A DNA stretch of 8,695 bases, taken from the NCBI GenBank assembly GCA_027484885.1, contig JAIXSD010000352.1, positions 1 to 8,695 on the forward strand. The letters are read 5' to 3'. Numbering within the stretch: the stretch's first letter is position 1; each line of letters begins with the position of its first letter. The notes under the pieces were generated by a model. That model had not been told where the DNA came from. It ran no database searches and saw only the letters and a list, made by a program, of their open reading frames with translations. Position numbers and translations under genes: made by a program. The DNA is from Rubrivivax sp. Lineage in GTDB: Bacteria > Pseudomonadota > Gammaproteobacteria > Burkholderiales > Burkholderiaceae_C. Of the stretch, positions 1 through 6,327 are shown piece after piece.

Positions 1-554
1 CTGCTCCGGCCCCTGCCCCCGCTCCGGTGGTGGCTGCCGCGCCCGCTCCGGCCGCTGTGGTGGCTCCGGTCGCCGCTCCGGCCCCCGAGCAGATCAAGGA
101 ACTGTATGTGGTGCTGCCCGAATCGGGCCGCGTCCACGCCTTTGGTGACCTGAAGAACTACCAGGACTTCCTGAGCCACGGCGAAGTCACCCTGACCCGC
201 AGCAAGATCGGCGAAGGCCCTGGCGGCGCGACCCTGGTCTTCGGCATCACCGCCGACGACGTCAAGGCCAACCGCCCCAGCCTCGGCGAAAAGGCTTTCA
301 GCGGCCAGTTCGGCGGCGCGCCCGAGTTCTACGGCGAGGTGCTCAAGGGCAACCGCTTTTACGTCTTCGGCGACCTGAAGGACATGAAGGACTTCCTGGC
401 CTTCGGCGAAGTGCCTTACAGCTTCACCGAAATCGGCAGCGGCCCCAAGGGCGAAACCCTGGTCTATGTGATGAACAAGGACAGCGTCAAAGGCGGCAAG
501 CCACTGAACCGGGTGGAGCGTTTCAAGTCCCTGCGCGTGGCGCAAACGTCCTGA
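1..554 (+). CDS. Unidentified protein with Ala/Pro linker and two ~60-residue repeat modules (5' end missing)
   Basis: The reading frame (codons from position 3) is open to the left edge, so the true start lies outside; the GTG at 27 is inside the linker and is not a credible start. The visible part starts with about 30 residues made almost only of Ala, Pro and Val, a flexible linker typical of proteins tethered to, or spanning, the envelope. Two modules follow, encoded at about 99-278 and 324-503. They align without gaps and share the pattern FGDLK...DFL..GEV......IG.GP.G.TLV, with about 26 of 60 positions identical. A short basic tail ends at the TGA at 552-554. No catalytic motif is evident and I do not recognise the family. 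The gene ends 106 bases before pstC, where pstS often sits, but nothing in it resembles a phosphate-binding protein. That the coding frame is real is supported by the conserved duplication; the function is unknown. Confidence 0.8.
   Translation, partial: APAPAPAPVVAAAPAPAAVVAPVAAPAPEQIKELYVVLPESGRVHAFGDLKNYQDFLSHGEVTLTRSKIGEGPGGATLVFGITADDVKANRPSLGEKAFSGQFGGAPEFYGEVLKGNRFYVFGDLKDMKDFLAFGEVPYSFTEIGSGPKGETLVYVMNKDSVKGGKPLNRVERFKSLRVAQTS
3..95 (+). repeat. Low-complexity Ala/Pro/Val-coding tract
   Basis: The DNA is built from imperfect repeats of GCTCCGG and GCCGCT-like units and encodes alternating Ala-Pro and Val-Val-Ala runs. It continues past the left edge. Such tracts change length easily by slippage, so the linker length probably differs between strains; that is inference. 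Confidence 0.7.
99..503 (+). repeat. Two tandem copies of a ~60-residue protein module
   Basis: Copy 1 is encoded at about 99-278 and copy 2 at about 324-503, joined by about 15 residues rich in Gly and Phe. The most conserved blocks are FGDLK, DFL, GEV, an IG.GP.G segment and TLV. The copies have diverged too far to be a recent DNA duplication, so the pair is an old domain duplication kept by selection. Confidence 0.75.
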
Positions 555-565
555 ATACAAAACCT

Positions 566-587
566 GGCTCAGTCCTTTCTTTGAGCC
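566..587 (+). other. Weak hairpin just after the upstream gene
   Basis: GGCTCA (566-571) pairs with TGAGCC (582-587) around a 10-base pyrimidine-rich loop. The stem is only six base pairs and no T-run follows on the + strand, so it is a poor terminator for the upstream gene. It may be chance. Confidence 0.25.
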
Positions 588-595
588 TCTGAGAG

Positions 596-627
596 AAAAA
601 GGGTGAGCAGGCCAGTCCTGCCCACCC
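596..627 (-). terminator. Rho-independent terminator shape reading on the minus strand
   Basis: GGGTGAGCAGG (601-611) pairs with CCTGCCCACCC (617-627) around a 5-base loop. The stem has ten base pairs and one A/C mismatch. Read on the minus strand, the stem is followed at once by TTTTT (complement of the A-run 596-600), which is the classic intrinsic-terminator layout. On the + strand it is followed by TTGACC, so it would be a weak terminator in that direction. No minus-strand gene is supported in the window; the element may stop antisense transcripts or form a leader hairpin ahead of pstC. Confidence 0.55.
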
Positions 628-660
628 TTGACCACCATCAGCGCGGAACTTTTCCAAGCC

Positions 661-2919
661 ATGAATACTGCCAGTCCCACCCAAACGGCCATCAGCGTCG
701 ACCGAGCCATGAGCCGGCGCTTGCTGACCGACAAGCTGTTCGAGAAGTTGATGACCGTCGGCGGCCTCAGCGTCATCGTCGCCGTGTCGGCCATCTTCGT
801 CTACCTGGTCAGCGTGGTGGTGCCGCTGTTCATGCCGCCTGGCATCGATCACCGCGCCCAGTTCGCCACCCCGGGCGGTACGGCCCAAGCCACCCTCACC
901 CTGACCGGTGAAGAGCAGCGCGAAATCGGTTCGCGCGTGGGCGCCGGTGGCGCCATCACCTTCTTCAAGTTCGCCTCGGGCGAGACCATCGGCCAGGTGC
1001 AAGTGCCTGTGCCAGAGGGCGTGCGCATCACCAGCGCCGAAACCGGCGAACGCCGCAGCTTCTCGCAGGCCTTCGGTCTGTCGGACGGCCGCGTGCTGCT
1101 GGTCAAGCAGAGCTTCTCGGTCAGCTTCCCCAACAACAAGCGCGTGATCACGCCGGCGCTGGCCTACCCGGTCGGCGAAGCCCCGCTGGCCCTGGACCCG
1201 CAAGGCCGCGCCATCCAGCTGATCGGCATGCAGCAGTCGGACGATGGCTCGACCATCGCCGCCGTCACGGAAGACGGCCGCCTGCTGCTTTCCGCCGTGA
1301 ACATCAGCAACAACGCGATGACCGGCGAAACCAAGAGCGAGGTGCAAAGCTCCGAGATCGCCAACCCGCCCGCCGGCATCCGCCAGCTGGTGGTGGAGGC
1401 CAAGCAGCGCGAGCTGTATGTGCTGCACGGCGACGCCAAGCTGGCCCGCTACAACATCAGCGACAAGAGCGCGCCCAAGCTGCTGGAGACCGTGGAGCTG
1501 GCCAAGGGCCAGAAGGTCACGGCCCTGACCATGCTGAGCGGCGGCTATTCGCTGATCGTCGGCACCGACAAGGGCGAGCTGAGCCAGTGGTTCCTGGTGC
1601 GCACCGAAGGCGCCAACTTCAGCATGACCCGCATCCGTGACTTCAAGCCCATGCCGGCTGCGGTCACCGCCCTGGCCCCGGAGTTCTTCCGCAAGGGCTT
1701 CATCGTTGGCGATGCCGCCGGCAATCTGGGCAGCTATTTCGCCACCTCGCAGCGCCTGCTTTTCGTCGAGAAACTGAGCGACAAGCCCCTGACCGTGCTC
1801 GGCGTGCCGCCGCGCGGCAACGGCTATCTGGCGCAAGACGAAGCGGGCCGCGTCTACACCGCAGCGGTCGACAACCACTACCCGGAAGTCTCCTTCAGCA
1901 GCCTGTGGAGCAAGGTCTGGTACGAGAGTTATGAGCAGCCCGACTACGTCTGGCAGAGCTCGGCATCGAATGCCGATTTCGAACCCAAGTTCAGCCTGGC
2001 CCCGCTGACCTACGGCACCATCAAGGCCGCGACTTACGCCATGCTGGTGGCCATGCCCCTGGCCATCCTGGGCGCGATCTTCACCGCCTACTTCATGACC
2101 CAGCGCATGCGCGAAATCGTCAAGCCCTCGATCGAGGTCATGGCCGCGCTGCCCACCGTGGTGCTGGGTTTCCTGGCCGGCCTGTGGCTGGCGCCGCTGG
2201 TGGAGAACAACCTCGCCGGCGTGCTGATGAGCTTGCTGCTGCTGCCGGTGGCCATCGTCGTGGCGTCTTACATCTGGCATTTGATGCCGCGCCGCCTGGT
2301 CGAGCGCGTCGGTCTGGGCTGGGAAGCCGCACTGCTGATCCCCATCGTCGCGGTGGTGATCTGGGGCTTCTTCCAGCTGGGCCACCCGATTGAAGCGGCC
2401 TTCTTCGGTGGTGACCTGCCGCACTGGCTGTCCAACACCGCCGGCATCAGCTTCGAACAGCGCAACTCGCTGGTGGTGGGCATTGCCATGGGCTTCGCCG
2501 TCACCCCGGCCATCTTCTCGATCGCCGAAGACGCCATCTTCAGCGTGCCCAAGTCCCTGACCTCGGGCTCGCTGGCCCTGGGTGCCACGCCCTGGCAAAC
2601 CATGATGGGCGTGGTGCTGCTGACCGCCAGCCCCGGCATCTTCTCGGCTGTGATGATCGGCCTGGGCCGCGCGGTCGGTGAAACCATGATCGTGCTGATG
2701 GCCACGGGCAACACCGCCGTGATGGACTTCAGCCTGTTCTCGGGCTTCCGCACCCTGTCCGCCAATATCGGCGTCGAAATGCCCGAAGCCGGCGTCGGTG
2801 AAACCCACTACCGCCTGCTCTTCTTGTCCGCCCTGGTGTTGTTCGCCTTCACCTTCCTCGTCAACACCCTCGCCGAGCTGATTCGCCAGCGTCTGCGCGA
2901 GAAGTACAGCACCATCTGA
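661..2919 (+). CDS. pstC: Phosphate ABC transporter permease PstC, long form with periplasmic insert
   Basis: Inner-membrane permease subunit of the high-affinity phosphate importer, pairing with PstA. With the ATG at 661 it is 752 residues, against about 320 in E. coli. A cytoplasmic N-terminus precedes a membrane segment at about 33-58. Residues about 62-440 form a soluble region, predicted periplasmic, with recurring short beta-strand units such as GTDKGELSQWFL and GDAAGNLGSYF, suggesting a WD40-like beta-propeller. The permease core then runs from about 450 to 745 with several membrane helices, and the ABC-docking EAA-type loop lies near 621-660 (SLTSGSLALGATPWQ). Start choice: the frame opens with TTG at 628, but that codon abuts the upstream hairpin; the ATG at 661 has only a weak GGAA 12 bases before it; the ATG at 709 is a further alternative. 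pstA follows after 16 bases. The permease assignment is firm; the propeller fold is inferred. Confidence 0.93.
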   Translation: MNTASPTQTAISVDRAMSRRLLTDKLFEKLMTVGGLSVIVAVSAIFVYLVSVVVPLFMPPGIDHRAQFATPGGTAQATLTLTGEEQREIGSRVGAGGAITFFKFASGETIGQVQVPVPEGVRITSAETGERRSFSQAFGLSDGRVLLVKQSFSVSFPNNKRVITPALAYPVGEAPLALDPQGRAIQLIGMQQSDDGSTIAAVTEDGRLLLSAVNISNNAMTGETKSEVQSSEIANPPAGIRQLVVEAKQRELYVLHGDAKLARYNISDKSAPKLLETVELAKGQKVTALTMLSGGYSLIVGTDKGELSQWFLVRTEGANFSMTRIRDFKPMPAAVTALAPEFFRKGFIVGDAAGNLGSYFATSQRLLFVEKLSDKPLTVLGVPPRGNGYLAQDEAGRVYTAAVDNHYPEVSFSSLWSKVWYESYEQPDYVWQSSASNADFEPKFSLAPLTYGTIKAATYAMLVAMPLAILGAIFTAYFMTQRMREIVKPSIEVMAALPTVVLGFLAGLWLAPLVENNLAGVLMSLLLLPVAIVVASYIWHLMPRRLVERVGLGWEAALLIPIVAVVIWGFFQLGHPIEAAFFGGDLPHWLSNTAGISFEQRNSLVVGIAMGFAVTPAIFSIAEDAIFSVPKSLTSGSLALGATPWQTMMGVVLLTASPGIFSAVMIGLGRAVGETMIVLMATGNTAVMDFSLFSGFRTLSANIGVEMPEAGVGETHYRLLFLSALVLFAFTFLVNTLAELIRQRLREKYSTI

Positions 2920-2935
2920 CGGAGCACGATCAATC

Positions 2936-4591
2936 ATGAAAGACTGGTTCAAAAGCGGCTCGCCCTGGATCTGGCTCACCGCCGGCGCCGTGGCAGTCTC
3001 CGTGCTGGCTGTGGCCGGCGTGATGGCCCTGACGGCACTGCGTGGCCTCGGCCACTTCTGGCCCAAGCCGGTCATCGAGACCACCTACAAGGAGCGCGAT
3101 GGCTCCACCATCGGCCTGATCGGCGAAATCCGTGAACGCGAAGAGGTGGCCGTGCGCCGCCTGCGCGAAGCGGGCTTCGTGATCCCGGGCGACGCGACCT
3201 TCACCGACCGCGTTCTCATCAAGATGGGCAACCGCGATGTGTCGGGTGTGGACTTCCGCTGGTTCCCCCTGCCCTTGCTGGGCGAACAGACCAGGCCGCA
3301 CGATGTCATCACCGTGGAGCGCCGCGAGTGGGGTAACTTCTACGGCCACCTGATCTCGGTCAAGCAAGAAGGCCAGCTGGTCGCCAGCGGCGAAGAAGCC
3401 TGGGCGCAGTTGCAAGAGCGCACCGCCCGCGCCCAAGACCTGTTCATGCAAATCCACAAGCTGGAGAAGCAAGAGATCGGCAAGGTCAACTTCGAGCTCG
3501 AGCGCCTGCGCCTGAGCGAGCGCCGCCTGCAGCTGGAAGACCACCTCGATGAGGCCGCCAAGGCCGCATTGACAGCCAAGCGCGAAGCGTTGAACCAGCA
3601 GTTCGGCGCCCTGCAGGAAAAGACCGACGCCCTGCGCAAGCAGCTGGCCCGCGACAGCTTCGTAGCCCGCGTGGCCGATGGCCGCGAGGTGGAAGTGCCG
3701 CTGGCCCAGGTGGCCGACGTCTACCGCGCCAACACCATGGGCTTGTTCGACAAGATCAGCCACTACGCCAAGAAGCTGGGCGAGTTCATCTGGGACGACC
3801 CGCGTGAAGCCAACACCGAAGGCGGCATCTTCCCCGCCATCTTCGGCACGGTGATGATGGTGCTGCTGATGGCCGTGATCGTGACGCCGCTGGGCATCAT
3901 GGCCGGCATCTATATGCGCGAATACGCCAAGCAAGGCACCCTGATCCGCATCATCCGCATCTCGGTGAACAACCTGGCCGGCGTGCCCTCCATCGTCTAC
4001 GGTGTGTTCGGCCTGGGCTTCTTCGTCTACTTCCTGGGCGGCAATATCGACCGCCTGTTCTTCCCCGAAGCCCTGCCCGGCCCGACTTTCGGCAGCCCTG
4101 GCATCCTGTGGTCGGCCCTGACCCTGGCCTTGCTGACCCTGCCGGTGGTGATTGTGGCCACCGAAGAAGGCCTGGCCCGCGTGCCCCGCTCGGTGCGCGA
4201 AGGCAGCCTGGCCCTGGGCGCCACCAAGGCCGAGACCCTGTGGCGCACCGTGTTGCCGATCGCCAGCCCGGCCATGATGACCGGCCTGATCCTGGCCGTG
4301 GCCCGCGCCGCCGGCGAGGTGGCACCGCTGATGCTGGTGGGCGTGGTCAAGCTGGCGCCGGCCCTGCCGCTGGACAGCTTCTTCCCCTTCCTGCACCTGG
4401 AGCGCAAGTTCATGCACCTGGGCTTCCACATCTACGATGTGGGCTTCCAGAGCCCCAATGTCGAAGCCGCACGGCCCCTGGTCTACGCGACCGCCATGCT
4501 GCTGGTCGTGGTCATCATTGGCTTGAACCTGACCGCCATCCGCATGCGCAACCGTCTGCGCGAGAAATTCAAAGAGCTGGACTCGGTCTGA
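2936..4591 (+). CDS. pstA: Phosphate ABC transporter permease PstA, long form with coiled-coil insert
   Basis: Second permease subunit of the Pst phosphate importer; 551 residues against about 296 in E. coli. A membrane segment at about 11-33 is followed by a hydrophilic region at about 40-295, predicted periplasmic. Within it, residues about 153-240 are rich in Glu, Lys, Arg, Gln and Leu with heptad-like spacing, as in an antiparallel coiled coil. The core permease follows, with membrane segments near 298-325, 340-368, 389-410, 444-470 and 513-535. The EAA-type loop that contacts PstB lies at about 409-447 (EGSLALGATKAETLWRTVLP). The C-terminus shares an RLREK motif with PstC; a 14-base identity at 2890-2903 and 4553-4566 encodes part of it. 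GGAG at 2921-2924 precedes the ATG. The TGA overlaps an ATG (TGATG) that opens a 15-codon ORF. Confidence 0.93.
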   Translation: MKDWFKSGSPWIWLTAGAVAVSVLAVAGVMALTALRGLGHFWPKPVIETTYKERDGSTIGLIGEIREREEVAVRRLREAGFVIPGDATFTDRVLIKMGNRDVSGVDFRWFPLPLLGEQTRPHDVITVERREWGNFYGHLISVKQEGQLVASGEEAWAQLQERTARAQDLFMQIHKLEKQEIGKVNFELERLRLSERRLQLEDHLDEAAKAALTAKREALNQQFGALQEKTDALRKQLARDSFVARVADGREVEVPLAQVADVYRANTMGLFDKISHYAKKLGEFIWDDPREANTEGGIFPAIFGTVMMVLLMAVIVTPLGIMAGIYMREYAKQGTLIRIIRISVNNLAGVPSIVYGVFGLGFFVYFLGGNIDRLFFPEALPGPTFGSPGILWSALTLALLTLPVVIVATEEGLARVPRSVREGSLALGATKAETLWRTVLPIASPAMMTGLILAVARAAGEVAPLMLVGVVKLAPALPLDSFFPFLHLERKFMHLGFHIYDVGFQSPNVEAARPLVYATAMLLVVVIIGLNLTAIRMRNRLREKFKELDSV

Positions 4592-4638
4592 TGCCCCGCA
4601 CGCATCGCCCTGCCCCACACTCTGCCCCACACTACTGA
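4591..4638 (+). CDS. Possible 15-codon ORF coupled to the pstA stop
   Basis: An ATG at 4591 overlaps the pstA stop in a TGATG arrangement and opens a short frame, MPRTHRPAPHSAPHY, ending at the TGA at 4636-4638, four bases before the pstB ribosome binding site. It would fill most of the 62-base gap and could pass terminating ribosomes towards pstB. Its end is encoded by the 12-bp tandem repeat, which gives APH-S-APH. Any 60-base gap has a fair chance of holding such a frame, so its translation is speculative. Confidence 0.2.
   Translation: MPRTHRPAPHSAPHY
4610..4633 (+). repeat. Perfect 12-bp tandem direct repeat between pstA and pstB
   Basis: CTGCCCCACACT occurs twice in a row, at 4610-4621 and 4622-4633. 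A diverged third copy of the core, TGCCCCGCAC, sits at 4592-4601. The array lies directly ahead of the pstB ribosome binding site (GGAGAG, 4642-4647). The 12-base period and the C-rich core do not fit a Pho box, which has an 11-base period and CTGTCAT cores. Confidence 0.85.
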
Positions 4639-4653
4639 TCTGGAGAGACTTTC

Positions 4654-5502
4654 ATGAGCTCCCTCACCCAAACCGCCGAACTGCCCAAGCTGAAGATCTC
4701 GACCGCCGTGCCCGAGTCGGCCGTGCCGCTCAAGCCGCTGGAAGAACTGGACGTGGCCCTGGCGGTCAAGAACCTGAACCTGTTCTACGGCGCCAAGCAG
4801 GCCCTGCACAACGTCTCGCTGAACATCCCGCGCGGCCATGTGGTCGCCTTCATCGGCCCCAGCGGCTGCGGCAAGTCCACCCTGCTGCGCTGCTTCAACC
4901 GCATGAACGATCTGGTGGACGGCTGCCGCATCGAAGGCGAGGTGCAGCTGGACCAGAAGAACATCTTCGACCGCAGCGTCAACGTGGCCCAGCTGCGCCG
5001 CCGCGTTGGCATGGTGTTCCAGAAACCCAACCCCTTCCCCAAGTCCATCTACGAAAACGTGGCCTACGGCCTGCGCCTGCTGGGCGTCAAGGACCGCGCC
5101 CAGCTGGACGAGACGGTCGAGCGCTCGCTGCGCCAGGCCGCACTGTGGAATGAAGTGAAGGACCGTCTGGACAGCAGCGGCCTGAGCCTGTCCGGCGGCC
5201 AGCAACAGCGTCTGGTGATCGCCCGCGCCATTGCCCTGGAACCCGAAGTGCTGCTGCTGGACGAGCCCTGCTCGGCCCTGGACCCGATCGCCACCGCCAA
5301 GATCGAAGAGCTGCTGCAAGAGCTCAAGAGCAAGTACACCATCGTGATCGTGACGCACAGCATGCAGCAAGCAGCGCGCGTGTCCGATTTCGTGGCGTAC
5401 ATGTACCTGGGTGAGCTGGTCGAGTACGGCGCCACGCGTGAGGTCTTCATGAAGCCCAAGCGCAAGGAAACCGAAGACTACATCACCGGCCGATTCGGTT
5501 GA
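4654..5502 (+). CDS. pstB: Phosphate ABC transporter ATP-binding protein PstB
   Basis: Cytoplasmic ATPase that drives phosphate import through PstC/PstA and, with PhoU, takes part in signalling to PhoR. The protein is 282 residues. Walker A is GPSGCGKS at 68-75, the Q-loop glutamine is Q123 within the PstB-typical [18 protein letters not shown], the ABC signature LSGGQ is at 179-183, Walker B ends at D203 with catalytic E204, the D-loop is SALD 207-210 and the switch histidine is H235. All catalytic residues are present. The N-terminus is about 20-25 residues longer than in E. coli PstB (257 residues); this part is Pro/Ala/Leu-rich and precedes the first strand of the ATPase fold. GGAGAG at 4642-4647, six bases before the ATG, is a strong ribosome binding site and supports this start. 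Confidence 0.97.
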   Translation: MSSLTQTAELPKLKISTAVPESAVPLKPLEELDVALAVKNLNLFYGAKQALHNVSLNIPRGHVVAFIGPSGCGKSTLLRCFNRMNDLVDGCRIEGEVQLDQKNIFDRSVNVAQLRRRVGMVFQKPNPFPKSIYENVAYGLRLLGVKDRAQLDETVERSLRQAALWNEVKDRLDSSGLSLSGGQQQRLVIARAIALEPEVLLLDEPCSALDPIATAKIEELLQELKSKYTIVIVTHSMQQAARVSDFVAYMYLGELVEYGATREVFMKPKRKETEDYITGRFG

Positions 5503-5506
5503 GCCC

Positions 5507-5526
5507 GTGGGCGGCGCGGCCGCCAC
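5507..5526 (+). other. GC-rich hairpin between pstB and phoU
   Basis: GTGG (5507-5510) and CGGC (5512-5515) pair with GCCG (5519-5522) and CCAC (5523-5526), with one bulged G and a GCG loop. It starts four bases after the pstB stop. No T-run follows, so full termination is unlikely. It could protect the 3' end of a processed pst transcript or lower read-through into phoU; that role is inference. Confidence 0.4.
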
Positions 5527-5539
5527 TCAGCGCAAGCTG

Positions 5540-5585
5540 CTCGTTAGACTGCAACGATTGATTCAAATTCGCAAAGGTAGAAGTC
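5540..5585 (+). promoter_or_regulatory. AT-richer leader of phoU, possible weak promoter, with ribosome binding site
   Basis: This stretch is clearly richer in A/T than its surroundings. A TTAGAC at 5544-5549 could serve as a -35 element, but no convincing -10 follows at the right distance. It contains the short palindrome TTGATTCAA (5558-5566). AAAGG at 5573-5577, eight bases before the phoU ATG, is a good ribosome binding site. An internal promoter for phoU-phoB-phoR is possible but not shown. Confidence 0.25.
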
Positions 5586-6299
5586 ATGGGTGACAAACAT
5601 CTGTCGAGCCAGTTCGATCTGGAACTGAGCGGTATCTCGACCCGCGTGCTGGAAATGGGTGGCATGGTGGAGTCGCAGGTGGAACTGGCCGTGTCGGCCC
5701 TGACCTCCTTCGACGGCGAAATCGCCTCGCGCGTGCTGGTGGCCGAAGAGCGCGTCAACCAGATGGAAGTCGAGATCGACCACGACCTCTCGGCCATCAT
5801 CGCCCTGCGCCAGCCCACCGCCCGCGATCTGCGCCTCTTGATCGCCATCTCCAAGACCATCGGCAACCTCGAACGTGTCGGCGACGAAGCGGCCCGCATC
5901 GCCCGCACCGTGCACCGCCTGATCAACTCGGGCGTGTTCAGCCGCCTGCGCCTGCCGGTGGGTGACATCTCTTTTGAAGCCGAGCTGGCTACCGCCTCGC
6001 TGCGCAAGGCCCTGGACGCCTTCGCCCGCCTGGACACCGTGCAGGCCCTGGAAGTGATCAAGCAGGACAACCAGATCGACCAGGAATTCGACGGCCTGAT
6101 GCGCAAGCTCATCACCTACATGATGGAAGACCCGCGCACCATCTCGGCCTCCATCGATCTGGTCTTCGTGGCCAAGGCCATCGAGCGCGTCGGTGACCAC
6201 GCCAAGAACCTGGCTGAGCAGATCATCTACATCGTCAAGGGCACGGACATCCGCCACAACCCCATGGACACCGTGGAATCCGTGGCCCTCAAAGACTGA
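5586..6299 (+). CDS. phoU: Phosphate signalling complex protein PhoU
   Basis: Cytoplasmic all-helical adaptor that restrains Pho signalling when phosphate is plentiful by linking the Pst transporter to the PhoR kinase. The 237 residues match the usual length (about 240). The two-fold three-helix-bundle repeat of the family is visible: ERVGDEAARIA at 96-106 in the first half and ERVGDHAKNLAE at 200-211 in the second; these carry the acidic residues that bind metal clusters in PhoU structures. Other family hallmarks are ALRQPTARDLRLL at 73-85 and the DPRTISASIDLVFVAKAIE region leading into the second motif. The ATG at 5586 has AAAGG eight bases upstream. It lies between pstB (83-base gap) and phoB (28-base gap), consistent with co-expression with both transporter and two-component system. 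Confidence 0.96.
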   Translation: MGDKHLSSQFDLELSGISTRVLEMGGMVESQVELAVSALTSFDGEIASRVLVAEERVNQMEVEIDHDLSAIIALRQPTARDLRLLIAISKTIGNLERVGDEAARIARTVHRLINSGVFSRLRLPVGDISFEAELATASLRKALDAFARLDTVQALEVIKQDNQIDQEFDGLMRKLITYMMEDPRTISASIDLVFVAKAIERVGDHAKNLAEQIIYIVKGTDIRHNPMDTVESVALKD

Positions 6300-6327
6300 T
6301 CAACCCAACGAAAAGAAGAAGCACAGC

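Noticed and set aside
628..660. TTG start for PstC eleven codons upstream of the ATG
   Set aside because: The TTG lies directly against the 601-627 hairpin with no ribosome binding site; the ATG at 661 is more likely.
523..3084. 853-codon open frame on the minus strand opposite pstC
   Set aside because: Its translation is dominated by His, Gln, Gly, Ala, Asp and Arg in the pattern produced by the antisense of a GC-rich gene; it has no domain motif, and the opposite strand encodes an unmistakable PstC.
2930..4630. 566-codon open frame on the minus strand opposite pstA
   Set aside because: Same antisense composition artefact (HQG-rich, no motifs), exactly covering a well-supported PstA.
4610..4633. 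Reading the 12-bp tandem repeat as a Pho box or a CRISPR-like array
   Set aside because: The period is 12 rather than 11, the core is C-rich instead of CTGTCAT, and two adjacent copies without spacers are not a CRISPR array.
5549..5566. Possible Pho box ahead of phoU
   Set aside because: Only about half of 18 positions fit the CTGTCAT-type direct repeat, which is too weak to call.
4483..6257. Long minus-strand frames opposite pstB and phoU
   Set aside because: They mirror canonical genes with intact motifs and have shadow composition; no ribosome binding sites or recognisable domains.
6193..6327. Longer N-terminus for PhoB starting inside phoU
   Set aside because: The added 45 residues overlap phoU in another frame and do not belong to a receiver domain; the ATG at 6328 gives the normal PhoB N-terminus and has a purine-rich site before it.
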